A program made the translations under genes and the position numbers. From Sceloporus undulatus (Eukaryota; Chordata; Lepidosauria; Squamata; Phrynosomatidae), in NCBI RefSeq assembly GCF_019175285.1, contig NC_056523.1, forward strand, positions 182,817,732-182,881,731: a stretch of DNA of 64,000 nucleotides, given 5' to 3'. Of the stretch, positions 23,041 through 34,568 are shown in pieces. Under the pieces are notes generated by a model. It saw only the letters and a program-made list of their open reading frames with translations, made no database searches and had not been told where the DNA came from. Within the stretch, counting starts at the first letter, position 1. Each line of letters opens with the position of its first letter.

Positions 23041-23940
23041 TTTAATCTACATGTCTTCTCTTGATTCCTTTTCTCCCAGCTGTCCTCCAAAGTCTTATGG
23101 TATCTGCTGCGGAACCATCTCCGGGGCACTGTGCAGACCTTGAAGGCACGGGGATCTCTTCACCCATTCGGAAGCAGAAGTGTTTACCCCAGCACGGATC
23201 AGGCCTTGGACAAGCAGTGCCCTCATCTCCACAGCCTATGCCTGACCGAGACAGACCCCGCTCCCTCTCCATTACTGTCTCCCCTCCTCTCTCATCACTC
23301 TGGACTGAACTGCTGTGAGATCCCTTCAGTGTGGTTCCATGTGCAATACTCAGTCAAGGGTGTTCGCCTTTCCCAAGGATCCAGCACTGATTATCCGTAA
23401 CGTCCCTGCTTTCTCCAACCAGCACCTCGTCATATTGCAAGACAGGGCACTCTCAAGACTCTTGTCCTGTCTGAGACCTACCGGGTTACAGATATGGGGA
23501 TCAGACAGCAGCACCCATCTGGAGACCTCACGCACTCGTCTTGCGCCAGTGTTGCATTGGCGATCAGCATGCACTTCATTGGGCGCCATATGGTGTCGAT
23601 GCTGAGCTGCTTAGACCTTGGGGGCATTTTCTCCTGACAGATGTAGGTCCCTTGCTTGGCCAGCTTGCCAGTCGGGGAGAGCCTCTGTCTGGAATCCTGC
23701 GGCAGGCTTTCCCCGGAGGCCATTGGCTCTTGGGCAGGTGCTGCCCCAGTCCAAGCATCTTGATTAAGCAGGACGAGTTTGACAATGGGATGATTCACAA
23801 AATCCAAGCAGGCTTACCTAGTTGTGTGGTGGCCAGCACCATCCAGTGCCAATTCCAGTGTTGGATCATAGCCGTTAGCATGTTCACCCATGCCTATGTT
23901 GAGAAGGTCAGAAGATGGCAGTACTGGGAAGCATCTGCTT
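23041..23940. other. GC-richer block with overlapping open frames, unassigned
   Basis: The block is noticeably richer in GC than its surroundings and has several 80-130 codon frames on both strands. A fair acceptor-like tract (CCTTTTCTCCCAG) sits at about 23067-23080. I recognise no domain in any frame, and no frame stays open across the block. It could be an old retrocopy, an unrecognised exon, or an unknown repeat. Confidence 0.3.
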
Positions 23941-24974
23941 AGCCATATCCTGCTTTGGAGGCAGAACAAAGCAAGTAGCTTGAAAGTAGATTCTGGGCGG
24001 GCACACCCACAATGGATAGCTGTTTCTCAGACCGCATTCCCATGTTGATATTACAGGTTCCCCTGATTTTATTGTGAAGATTGGGGAATGAAATCAGGAA
24101 CAAATAATAGCGGCAGTAACAAATACTGTACTTGAAGGCTGCACTAAATACATACCTACCTTTACACTCTCCAATTCCATGCAAACCATCTCTGGCCTGG
24201 GTTCATGATTCAAAGCAACTCTGTCCCAATGCAACCCATTCTTTTCACCTCCTACTTTTTTTAATGACTTCAGGAACATGGGGCCTTTTTATAATGAATA
24301 GTATATGACTGCACATCTAAAATGGAGGTACCTTTTTTAGACTTGACAGCCTTATTATACCAGTCTGTTTTAGAACACCGGGTTCTCTGCCTGGTGTGTC
24401 AGCTCTTCAAAACAGCACAGTAGATTTTTGCCATTAATAAATTACCTGAAAGCTGTATTTTAAGATTATTCTGATAATTAATGTGCCTCAGTGATTAGCT
24501 TTTAAACATAGTTAATGAAATGGCTGTGTTTTTGGATAATGAATGAATGTATTTTATTTTAATTTTTGAATAAAAGTAAATTGGTATCTCTCAGTGTTTG
24601 CAGGCTTCACTGAATATCCTTCAGGCTCAAAAACTGAAACAGAGAGACAGAGTGTCGAGCTTCTTTTGATGTTTAAGAATTCGGGTACGATGGCAGAGGG
24701 CAAGGGTTTGACAGATCTAGTTCATTCTGTTGGCTTGTAGAGAGCTAATGGACGGAGACTTAACTCAAGTTCTACTTCCAACAAAGGTAACATTTTCCTT
24801 TGGAGTACAATTGGTAAGTTTTACCAACACAGGACCAAAATGTTTTTCCAGATGTAACAGTACAGAGACTATTGAGAAATCAGTGTTTTCTGCTTAGAAA
24901 GGGACAGCTTTGCACTGGATAGGGCGGCCTGGATCTCAAGGGAAATTACTTTTCTGTTGCAAATAGAATGCTGT

Positions 24975-25190
24975 TGTTGTTGTTGTTAATTGCCCTCGAA
25001 TCGATCTCGAACAGGGCAACCCTTGTATTAAGACATCTGTAAGATTCCCTGTCCTCCATTGCTCTGCTCAGGCCTGCAAACTCATATCCATAGCCCTTAA
25101 CAGATCCATCCATCTAGCATGCAGCCTTCCTTCTTTCTACTTCCTCCACTTTTCCTAGCATATTGTTTTTTTCCAGTTAGGTTTGTTTTC
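24975..25190 (-). repeat. Dispersed repeat related to a SINE or LINE 3' end
   Basis: TGTTGTTGTTGTTAATTGCC and CTCGAATCGATCTCGAACAG, with CCTGTCCTCCATTGCTCTGC and TCCATCCATCTAGCATGCAG, form a recognisable dispersed repeat of reptile genomes that reads on the minus strand. A worn TTTTCCTAGCATATTG end follows. Family name not known to me. Confidence 0.45.
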
Positions 25191-25194
25191 CCTC

Positions 25195-25600
25195 ATCCAG
25201 CCCATTACCGACTCAAGACAGGCGTCCAGAGAAGAGATGCGCTGGCAGGACACGTTTCTAGGATGAAGGACCATCGCTCCCAAAATAGTATTCTATGGTG
25301 AACTCGCCACGTAAGAGGGGTGCCCCAAAGAAGAGATACAAGGACTCCCTGAAACAACATCTCAGGCTGGCCAAATTGATCACCAACAATGGTCCGCCCT
25401 GGCCTCGCATCGGGAAGCATGGAGACGCACTATCCACGATGCTGCAGCCTTTTTCGAAAGCTCAGGTGAATGAGTCTCGAAGAGAACAACACAGAAAGAA
25501 CCACAACCCGGAAACATCACCCAAAGAGACTTTCTGCTGTGCTTTCTGCAACCAGACCTGTTTGTCCTGGATTGGCCTTTTAGTCACCAACGCGCTTGTA
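25195..25600 (+). mobile_element. Non-LTR retrotransposon ORF C-terminus
   Basis: In broken frames the sequence reads RRDALAGHVSRMKDHRSQNS, then RGAPKKRYKDSLKQHLRLAK, then PETSPKETFCCAFCNQTCLS. This is the usual C-terminal block of several LINE clades (GH--RM-D-R-P..GKR--G-PKKR-KD-LK...) ending in a Cys-rich finger. The clade is not resolved. It is truncated at 5' and frameshifted. Confidence 0.65.
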
Positions 25601-25739
25601 CAAAGCACAGGATGGTCTTTCCTGAATCTTCGTTCACGAAGCAAAGCCAGAGAGAGATTTAGTGGTGATATGGCATTGGTAGCCAATGTGTCCTCTGAAT
25701 TCTCTAAACAGCTGATGAATCATGATAAGTGGTAAAAGC

Positions 25740-26945
25740 TATCCATGCTACCTGTCCTTTCACTAGGAGAATCCCCAAAGGTACAAAACATGGTCCTTCA
25801 TGGGGAGTTTCAACCATCCAGACTGTTAAATCATCTCACCCAACTTTTAGATTTCCACCCACAAGGTCTGTATCACTGGATTACATTATGGCTTATTCAC
25901 CTCTTCTGCCCTACATCATAAATCATGGTTTTGCTGAAACATAGGGGTGTACAGATGAGAAGAAGGGGGTGGCCAGAAGCCACCTCTTTCTCCTCCAGAT
26001 CGTTGCCACAAGCAACGTGCATGGGCACAGCAACGATCCCTCTAAAAAGGAGCCATGAAATTCAGATCCTTTCCGCACCGCTGCCAAGCCACCATTAGCA
26101 CCCTGGACCGACGCGGTGATGTTCTTGTGTGCCACGCCATTTGGACTGTGGTGCACAAGAAACGTCATCAGCACGTGCACCATTTGGATGTACATGTCCC
26201 AAAATGGCGCCAGGAGAGCATGGAGAGTGTGGACACCCACTGTCCAAGCCCTAATTTCGGGGCCAGGCCACTGCATAAGCAAAAATTTAAAGTTGGCTAC
26301 TTCTGAACACACTAGTGGTAAAGTTAAACTCCTGCAGATTCAGATGAAACAAGCTTGGTTAATAAAAAAAAGGTTTATTGTAATGTCCCACAGGTATTCA
26401 CAAGTAGTGGTTTGACAAACCAATTTTTTTCTTCTCGCCCATTGAGAATTTGAAAGAATTTTTTAAAAAAATACTCATTTCACAAACCCACTTTCAAAAG
26501 GTTATTTTGCTCTCTCTTTCAGCAGCTAGAAGAGTATTTTTCACAGATTTCCTGAATAAAATAAAAGACAAGTCAACATTTACGTTATTATGTGTGCTGG
26601 TGCTAATTTTATTTGCATTTCAACCTCAATTACCATGTCAAAAGGAAGTTTGGCAGAGGTTTAAGAGACATTCCTCTGCTTGAAAAAACCTGAGCACACA
26701 CACAAAAAGAAAGAAAAAAACCCAATCTCAACAAATAAACTTGATTGAAGCCCCAACAAGAAAGGGTAGACTTGGGGGGACCCCAAGGACCACCAGTCCA
26801 CTCCCTTCTCCTATGAAGGAATACATAGAAATACATGGGACCTAGATTTATTATTATTATTATTATTATTTTATTATTATTATTATATTTGTAGTTCAAC
26901 ATCAGGATGGCCACAGGAAGATGTGACCAATGAAGTTTTCTGGGC
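25740..26945. other. Unassigned stretch with an ATT microsatellite
   Basis: No exon is supported. (ATT)n lies at 26848-26887. A worn fragment at 25930-26310 (AAACGTCATCAGCACGTG, AAAATGGCGCCAGGAGAG) may be an old MITE or retroelement piece but is not identifiable. Confidence 0.35.
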
Positions 26946-27342
26946 ATAAAAAAGGTTTTGCCATAGGCTGCCCCTGAAGCTGAAACAGTGTGACCCACAA
27001 AGAGGTGGGTGGGGGGGCAAATGCAATGCTCTTCTGCCAGCGGAATTATCACAAAAGAGAAGAAGAGGAGGGGTAGGGGCAATGGCAGGGATTCTGCCAT
27101 GGATAACACTTAGCTTGAAGGGATCCCAGGGGTCATCTTGTCCAACGGCCTTCTACAATGAAGGAATACCTAGGATTATAGGGTTGAGTTGAAGCTGAGA
27201 GCATATGACTTGCCAAGGTCACCCAGTGAATTTCGTGGTGAAGTGGAAGGCTAGAGTTCTAATCCCACTCACCAGTAAACCCACAGTCTGACATGGGTAG
27301 GTCACACTCTCTCACTCATGGTATTCTGAACTCTCCTTGCCA

Positions 27343-27345
<3 letters not shown>
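26945..27345. repeat. Dispersed repeat shared with 55430-55680
   Basis: CATAGGCTGCCCCTGAAGCT then GAAACAGTGTGACCC, GGGGGCAAATGCAATGCTCT, and CTCTCACTCATGGTATTCTG then AACTCTCCTTGCC all recur in the same order at 55430-55640. This copy carries about 100 extra bases in the middle, including SINE-like CTTGCCAAGGTCACCCAGTG. Confidence 0.6.
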
Positions 27346-27393
<48 letters not shown>

Positions 27394-27397
27394 TTAA
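27344..27397. repeat. (ATT)n microsatellite
   Basis: About 15 ATT units with one interruption (AGT), directly after an A-rich tract. Confidence 0.9.
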
Positions 27398-27559
27398 ACT
27401 TTATTTCTACAGTGCTGTCAAAAGTCAGTAAAATTAGGAGTAAATAAGCCTGCCCAAGGCGTACATCTAAGATAATACAATTAAGAGGAATGATAAAATT
27501 ACCATATAGAAGAAAACAGTTACATCAAATATAATATGCATGATAGGTTTCCTTGCATC

Positions 27560-28745
27560 TGTCCTATCCTGTCCTTCTGTCCTGTCCTGTCCTTACTATC
27601 TTATCCACCAGATGTGTGTATAAATCCTAGATTCATGCAACTGGATCTTTGACATCTGTCCTGTCTATCCCATCTTATCACCCTGTCCTCTCTATACTAT
27701 CCACCTTCTTAGATCCATGCAACTGTCTTTGAATCTATTCTTTCCTATCCCCCTACACTGTCCTATGCCTGTCCTGTCCTATCCACAGACACATGCATAA
27801 ATTCTAAATCATGCAACCAGATATTGACATCTATCCTGTCCTGTCCTATCCTATCCACTAGTCGGGTCCGTGACCCGATCTTTGAACTATCTCTCTTGTC
27901 CCGTCCGTCCTGTCCTATCCTCTTCCTGTCCTGTCCTATCCTTCCACTAGTCGGAGATCCAGTGACCGGATCTTTGACATCTCTCCTATCTTGTCCCGTC
28001 CTGTCCTGTCCTTCCTCTTCTATCCTGTCCTGTCCTCTATCTCCTGTCCAACTATCCTGCTATCCTATCCTGTCCTAATCTATCCTATCTATCGTCTAAT
28101 CGTGTCCTATACTATGCTATCTGACAATCCTAGATCCGGGCAACCGGATCTTGACATCTTACCTGTCCTGTCCTATCCTACCATCCTGTCCTATGCTGTC
28201 CTGTCCTTCCTGTCCCATCCTGTCCCGTCCTGTCCTGTCTTGTCCTATCCATCATGTTCTATACTGACTATCTGCCAGACACATGCATAAATCTTAGATC
28301 CGTGCGACTGGATCTTTGACATCTATCCTGTCCTGCCTGTCCATCTTATCCTGTCCTATACTAACTATCTTCCAGTCCTAGATCTGTCCAACCAGATCTT
28401 TGACATCTATCCATCCTGTCCTGCTCTGTCCTGTCCTGTCCTATCCGTCCTATACTATATATCCACCAGACATGTGCATAAATCCAGATCCATGCAAACA
28501 GATCTTGACATCTATCCTATCCTGCCACCTATCGTATCCTGTCCTGTCCTGTCCTATACCATCCTGTCCGATACTATACTATCCAGCGTCCTAGATCCAT
28601 GCCAATCTTTGACACTATCCTATCCTGTCCTGTCCTATACTATCTGCCAGACACATGCATAATCGTAGATCTGGCGCCGAGGACCAGACCTGTCCTGTCC
28701 TGACCTGTCCTGTCCTGTTCTGTCCTCTCCTGTCCTGTCCTTTCT
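27560..28745. repeat. TCCTG/TCCTA pentamer array with a recurring box
   Basis: About 1.2 kb of pentanucleotide repeat (TCCTG and TCCTA, as in TGTCCTGTCCTATCC) is interrupted about eleven times. The box resembles ACATGCATAAATCCTAGATC followed by CATGCAACCAGATCTTTGAC. Boxes start near 27610, 27710, 27786, 27861, 27943, 28115, 28272, 28374, 28466, 28588 and 28648, so spacing is about 75-170 bases. This is a higher-order minisatellite. Open frames inside it are repeat artefacts. Confidence 0.88.
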
Positions 28746-28749
28746 AGAC

Positions 28750-29770
28750 AATGTTGTAACAAATAACGAAATTACTTGTTAAATGCTTAAGTGTCTTGGA
28801 TTCCTTCTCTACAGTTAAATATCAGAAACAAGTTGAAACAGTTTCTGAAACTGAAAAAGACTGCAAGCGACTGTTGTTTTTAAAGGAGAACCAACATATC
28901 TGAAAACAGTATAGCAGGGGAAGGAGAAAGAAACCCCATTTTGCTTTGGAATTTGTCAGATGTTCCTCACCCTGTTGGACTAGAAAAATGTGTTTAAATA
29001 AATGTGAACATTCTTGATATCTGTACCATAAGACAAAAAAAAAGTGTTTTGCAGAATGTGATTGCTGCATCATCCAGAAAACTGCCACCCTTAACTGTCC
29101 TCCAGATCAGAACATATTGTAATGTTTACATATAGCCTAAACCAACAACAGCTATTGATTCTGAATCCATTGTTGATGGCTGCCAACTGTCAGAAGACTG
29201 GTGGAGGGAAATTTTTGGCTTCTCCTCCTGACTTTGAAGGCTCCACCTCTTGCCTTTTCCTCTACTAGTCTATATTAAAGCAAGCACAATTACCTCCTCC
29301 TGCCCCTGCCCTGTTATTTAACATCTATTTTAATTTTCTGGGAAATGTTTTCCAGAGATTTGATCTCCAACATTTCACAGATGAAAGCTGGGACACATGT
29401 GGACTAGCAACATGAGGGTGTTTTCAAAATGGCAAACGTTATTAAAGAGGAAGATCAGACAAGCTAGCAGAGGATGCAGCAATTTGCATTTGCCTGAAAT
29501 TACTGGGAAGGGAAACATTCCTCTCTTCTTCCCTCCTCCTTGAGTTAATGGAGTTTCACTTTGAACTCTGTTTGTGCCAAATAAAATATGCTGAAGCCAA
29601 AGGGGGAAAGTGGGAGGAGGAGAGAGCTATTGGGATATTTTAAAAGCAGCTGAAAAAAATGGCTCAGCAGAGGATTCGTTGTAATAGTCACTGCCAAATC
29701 AGGACAGTTGGACAGTATTTTGGTGTGCTGTAATATCAGTGCATTAATCATACACTGCTCTGGTCTCTTG
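28750..29770. other. Unassigned stretch
   Basis: No supported exon, RNA gene or repeat boundary. GAATCCATTGTTGATGGCTG at 29162-29181 and the surroundings show no pattern I can name. Confidence 0.4.
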
Positions 29771-29774
29771 CACA

Positions 29775-29945
29775 TGGCCCAGTTATAGCACTTCGATATC
29801 ACTTTAACTGCCATGGCTTCATTTTATGGAATCCTAGGATTAGTAATTTTGTGAGGCATTTGGAATTCTCTGTCAGTCTTGCCAAACTACAAATCCCAGG
29901 ATTCCACATGATGCAGCCATAGTAGATAAAGTTATATCAAAGCAC
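29775..29945. mobile_element. Worn MITE of the 'AATAATCC' family
   Basis: GATATCACTTTAACTGCCAT, TTATGGAATCCTAGGATTAG and the inverted CTACAAATCCCAGGATTCCA, then AGATAAAGTTATATCA, give the inner arms of the family. The outermost terminal repeats are lost. Confidence 0.55.
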
Positions 29946-30559
29946 TAGAACTGTTTCATGTGAAAGAGACCTCATTCTTCCCATTTACATCAGGTAGAAC
30001 TCATAATAACAGTCTCGAACAGATATATGGACTCAGAAATTGAATGGATCAAAGCCAACAAAGCAATGCTTAGTCCAGACCTTCCAATGAGATCCAATTT
30101 ACTCAACAACTGAGGTTTAGCCTTTGCAAATGAGACTGCATCCTGGGTAAGGTTTGTAGATCTGAAAAGCTGTGAGAGCCAACCTTGCAGATCAATGCTC
30201 ACCAAGTTTCTGTAGATTTTTGTACCTTTTTATCTGTTTTAGCTTTTTTACCAATTATAGTTTTTTCTGGAATGCCCTGTTATGTTGGGCTACCTTTCCA
30301 GAAACGATAGCTGATACAACATACAACAGCTAGGCTGTGAACTGCAGCTGGGTTACTGTTTTGTTCCCAGGCACAATTCAATTCAGGGACCAGGGAACTG
30401 CTACTCACATGAATCACTAAGATCTCCTTTGGAATCCCTACTCAGAATGCTTTCTACTTTTCTAATCTAGGTAGGTGACAACAATAACCTTGTAGTAATT
30501 AAAGAGGCCCTAATTAGTATCTATTAAACAACTGCAAGAGTTTACATTTTGACTCTTTC

Positions 30560-30835
30560 TTATCGGAAATGCTTGGGCCCAGAATTGTTTTGGATTTTGG
30601 ATTTTTAAATTTTATTTTGGAATACCTATATTTGCATATACATACATAATGAGATATCTTGGAGAGGGGACCCAAGTCTAAACACAAAATTCATTTATAT
30701 TTCATATATACTTTATACACATAGCTTGAAGGTAATTTTATACAATATTTTCTTAATCATTGTGTGCATGAAAGAAAGTTTGTGTAAATGGAAACATCAG
30801 AAAGCAAAGGTATCACTATCACAACCACTCACGAA
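30560..30835 (+). mobile_element. Pogo/Tigger-like DNA transposon fragment
   Basis: AAATGCTTGGGCCCAGAATT, then GTTTTGGATTTTGGATTTTT and GAATACCTATATTTGCATAT, then CCCAAGTCTAAACACAAAAT match a well-known vertebrate repeat type (GGGACCAGAAGTGTTTTGGA...). I assign it tentatively to pogo/Tigger. A second fragment is at 36255-36390. Confidence 0.5.
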
Positions 30836-31685
30836 AAAAAAGTTTTGGTTTCCTGATAAGGGAAATTCAAGCTGTAATACAGTCTGACTGATCAAATATG
30901 AAATGGCCATGATGTATATTAGTACTAATTAGATTTATATCTTGCCTAAGAATGCACTTAAAATATAAATTTTAAAAGCATCACATGAACAGTGTTACCA
31001 ACAAGCCTCGAAGATATTCCCCTGAATGTTTTTCCAAAATTCCTGAAATTCCTCAGTATTTATTATTATTATTCAGTCAAAATCCTTGAAAATTAATTAA
31101 TTAACTAATTAATTGCCAGGATTCTGGGGAATTCCCCGGAAATTGGCAACACTGCACATGAAAATCACAAGTTGCTAGATTTATCTGCAGTAGGAGGATC
31201 TTTTAGAGGTCCTATATTCCAGGAAGAGGTGGTCTAACAGCAGACAATTTGGGATTAGGTCTGGACCTTCCCAAATTAATAATTTACCTTTTATGTGAAG
31301 CATCCTTGTGCAATTACAAAATCTTTACTTTAGAAAGTGTTTCAAAACAGCACAAAGGCAGCTCCTTCTTGCACATAGCTTTCCAAAATGGATGGAGATA
31401 AGTTTACGGATGAGTTCCGATCTTACCGAGGTAAAAATTCTCTTCCTGTTGCTGATGCTTCATTTCTGACTAAGGTGATGTAGATTTTACCTGAAAGATC
31501 TCCTATCTCCCTACCCACCTGTCTTTTTATTGCTGGCATGCCCTCCCCATGTGGCATGCCCTCCCCATGTGGCATGCTCCCCCAGGTGAGGTTTGCTTGG
31601 TGCATCCACTAGCCTTTTGAGAGCTAGGCAATTAAGTCTTCTGTTTTCCCTGACTTTAAAAAGCAGTATTATGTAATGGGTTCAA
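30836..31685. other. Unassigned stretch
   Basis: No supported gene. It contains a short inverted pair, GGGGAATTCCCC (near 31127), and a two-unit direct repeat CCATGTGGCATGCCCTCCC at 31546-31580. Confidence 0.4.
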
Positions 31686-31689
31686 AGAC

Positions 31690-31870
31690 ATAGCCATGTT
31701 AGTCTGGAAAATCAATATGCAAAGGTGTCTTATAGCACCTTTAAGTTTAACTGAAAGAAAGAAGTGGGTAGCATGACCTTTCATAGACTTCAGTCCATGA
31801 CAGTTCATGCTATCATTTTTTTTTCTTTTAGTTAGTCTCAAAGGTGCTACAAGACCCCTTTGCATACTTA
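31690..31870. mobile_element. Inverted-repeat element ('AAGGTGCTACAAGA' family)
   Basis: The left arm AATATGCAAAGGTGTCTTAT then AGCACCTTTAAGTTTAACTG is mirrored by the right arm TTAGTCTCAAAGGTGCTACA then AGACCCCTTTGCATA. The centre holds CATAGACTTCAGTCCATGA. Other pieces of the family are at 36210-36250, 43265-43485, 44795-45048, 57895-57955 and 61385-61440. Confidence 0.6.
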
Positions 31871-32284
31871 CATAATGGAGTTTATCCTTTTTTTAATCCA
31901 GCCTGTTTAATAGTAATTGATTCTAGTTTTGATCCTCACTATTGTTCTCTCTCTCTCTGCCACATGATACCTTGTGATTCTTTTTAACTGGAATCAGGCC
32001 TCAGATTGCTGAATAAATAAGCAGAAGTGTGTGATCTGGTTTGCTGATTATTCATTTCCCTAAATAATGTGCCAATTTTGTCACTGTCCTCTTCTTCCTC
32101 CTCCTTACCCCATTCCTTTCATACCAGAGATTGGACACCACGGGGGCTATTTCATCTTTGGATGTGATGACACACTATTGCATCCAAACCAAGTTTTAAG
32201 GCTTTTTAAGTGGAAATCTCCTCTCTACACTTCTTTTCCCATTTATTTTACCTTGAATAATCAGCTGTAACAGTCTTGTATTTC

Positions 32285-32304
32285 ACACACACACACACAC
32301 ACAC
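32285..32304. repeat. (CA)n microsatellite
   Basis: About ten CA units. Confidence 0.9.
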
Positions 32305-32715
32305 CATTTTTGTTACATGTGTGAAATGTTCTAGTTATCTGTGTTTTGGATTTCTTCATCTTGAGTCATTGCCTTAACACATATTGACTGGTTGCTTTCT
32401 TAATCCAAGAAATATTGAACATCCATTTTTCCCCCCAGAGCATCATAAATCCAGCAAAGAGACACCATATCTATAAAGCATTTGTGTGAGAAATTATTCA
32501 TGATGGCTCTCCAAGCTGGATCAGGTGAACAGCTGAAAGGGGTAAAGGTCTGTAACCTTTTCTCCCAGCTGTAATACCAGTACAGATTAAAGGCCCTGCA
32601 CTCACTGTATGATATGGAGGGGGGATCTCTCCATACACCTACACATACCTATAATAAGCATTATTTGGGACACCAATGCATGATCTGGACTGGATTATCA
32701 TAGAAATCACAGAAA

Positions 32716-32755
32716 TATATATATATGTGTGTGTGTGTGTGTGTATACATATACA

Positions 32756-32790
<35 letters not shown>

Positions 32791-32792
32791 GT
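32716..32792. repeat. Compound (AT)n-(GT)n-(ATAC)n microsatellite
   Basis: AT units, then about ten GT units, then about nine CATA tetramers, then AT. Frames rich in His and Tyr here are artefacts. Confidence 0.9.
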
Positions 32793-32799
32793 TATGCTG

Positions 32800-33960
32800 T
32801 ACAAATCCACATACTTGATCAGAGTAACCAAAGCTGGGGCGCCGATGATGGCCAAAGCTTCTGATACAGTCCACCAGCTATTTTGGATCCCTGCAAATAC
32901 TTGGGGTTTCTGTACATTTTACTCTTCCAGTGCACATCTGTAAACTGATTTTAATGAAAGGTGATATTTATACATTGGTTGGTTGCCTGAAGATTTTTGC
33001 ACAATTTCAGTTATCAACTGACAACATTTAGTTTTAAAAAGAACATTGCTGATCTTGTTCCATTTCTCTTGGAAGCTGGTATGATACAAATTTGAACATT
33101 TGTAAGTGCTACTGGTTAAACCTCAGTTTCATTCATATCACATGCAAAAGCATCAACATCAACCCAATCAATGCTCAGTAGGTTTCTTAACTGAACAGAA
33201 ATATACTGTATCTGACAAAGCATAATATTGTTCCAAAATTATTATTTTTTTCATATTTTATAGTTATGAAGTATAATTTAGAACAAAAATACCCAACATT
33301 CACAAAGGTAAACAAGTATAACAGGGTTTTTTATCAATGAAAAATACAGAAAAATGAAAAATTCTGAATGAAAAACATTTGTGGTTTTATTTTGAAAAAG
33401 ATTAAACATAAAGAAGTAAAGGTATACTATATTTTCTCATTATTTTAATTAATCAGAATACATTAGATATATGGGCCTCACATGTGAAGAAATAGGATTG
33501 TTGTATCATTTAAAAAATCTATAAGTCTCAGCACTTGTTTATATGTATGGTAGAATGAGGAGATAAAATGAAATGCGAAATCCAGTCAGACAGTGCTACA
33601 AATGTTGTTCCGGATACACTATCTTGTTATTTAATTACTTGCTTACAGCCAAGATAGTTGATGTTTTAAGTGTAAATGATCCTTACATAAGTGGTGGCTA
33701 TGCAGGAATAGGTGCCTAGAACAACCATAAAGTCAATTCAATGAATACTATTAATACACTCTTTTTTCAAAATTAAATAGCAGCCAGGGGGCTAAGAGGG
33801 ATGTTCACATTTTTTTTATACTGGGATTCTGCACTGGTCATAATCTTTTTTTAAAAAAGGTATTTTTAAGGAGACGGTTACAACCCAACAGACTGTGAAT
33901 GATCCACACATAATTCTGTAAACAGCTGGAGCAAATGCACAGACCACACAGACAAGGGAC
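32800..33960. other. Unassigned AT-rich stretch
   Basis: No supported exon or named repeat. It is unusually AT-rich between 33180 and 33800. Confidence 0.4.
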
Positions 33961-33964
33961 TGAG

Positions 33965-34215
33965 TTAGAGCTTGAAAAAGTTACTTTTTTCACTACAACA
34001 CTCAGAACGCCCAGCCAGCATAGCTAGAAACAAGGCTGACTGGGAAAATCTGGGAGTTATTGTCCAAAAAGGTAACTTTTACATGCTGCACTCATCACCG
34101 GGAACAAAGTGCTTTAAGATGCTACTTTGGGTTGTAATGTTTTATGCTGGGTTTGGAAAATTACATTTTTGGACTATAACCCCCAGAATTCCCATTCTAT
34201 CAGGAGGGAGGTTGT
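33965..34215. mobile_element. MITE with 'AAAAGTTACTTTTT' arms
   Basis: CTTGAAAAAGTTACTTTTTT then CACTACAACACTCAGAA is followed by TTGTCCAAAAAGGTAACTTT. It ends with inverted AAATTACATTTTTGGACTAT then AACCCCCAGAATTCCCA. The repeated inverted arms suggest a non-autonomous DNA transposon, possibly two tandem or nested copies. Confidence 0.5.
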
Positions 34216-34358
34216 CTGAGAGCTGTGTAGTTTCCAAGGTCAGCAATGGACAGCCTGAACTCTGAACACTTGCCTATAGTCTTCAACAAGCTTCTAGGAT
34301 TGCTGGCAACAATAGGGGGAAAAGGATCGACCATCTCATTCTCCTCTTTCCTGCAAAG

Positions 34359-34457
34359 GGAAAACTCTTACTGAAAGGCCGTTCTTACCAATCTACGCAC
34401 TGCTGGGTGTCTCTTACTTGCTGGTTGTCATTGGCTTGGCAGTGGCGCTTTCAAAAG
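34359..34457 (+). CDS. Transmembrane exon of a type II membrane protein, probably lectin-like
   Basis: This 99-base exon has a strong acceptor (TCCTCTTTCCTGCAAAG) and a strong donor (AAAAG followed by GTATGT). It reads KTLTERPFLPIYALLGVSYL and then LVVIGLAVALSK. The two parts give a basic flank, a membrane segment of about 20-22 residues, and a following Lys. It starts with two bases of a split codon and ends with one. Single hydrophobic exons of this kind encode the signal-anchor of type II C-type lectin receptors (ASGR, CD209, CLEC4). The neighbouring lectin exons make that identity attractive, but they lie on the other strand. The next exons in this orientation are not visible, and a 100-N gap begins 11 bases after the exon. 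Confidence 0.6.
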
Positions 34458-34468
34458 GTATGTTTACA

Positions 34469-34568
34469 NNNNNNNNNNNNNNNNNNNNNNNNNNNNNNNN
34501 NNNNNNNNNNNNNNNNNNNNNNNNNNNNNNNNNNNNNNNNNNNNNNNNNNNNNNNNNNNNNNNNNNNN
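34469..34568. other. Assembly gap (100 N)
   Basis: A run of about 100 N, probably a join of unknown size. It sits just after the transmembrane exon, so the order and orientation of what follows cannot be trusted. Confidence 0.95.

Noticed and set aside
27560-28745. Possible CRISPR-like array (repeats with spacers)
   Set aside because: Eukaryotic context, 5-bp core unit and irregular boxes. The interspersed boxes are the similar part and the rest is pentamer, so it is a minisatellite.
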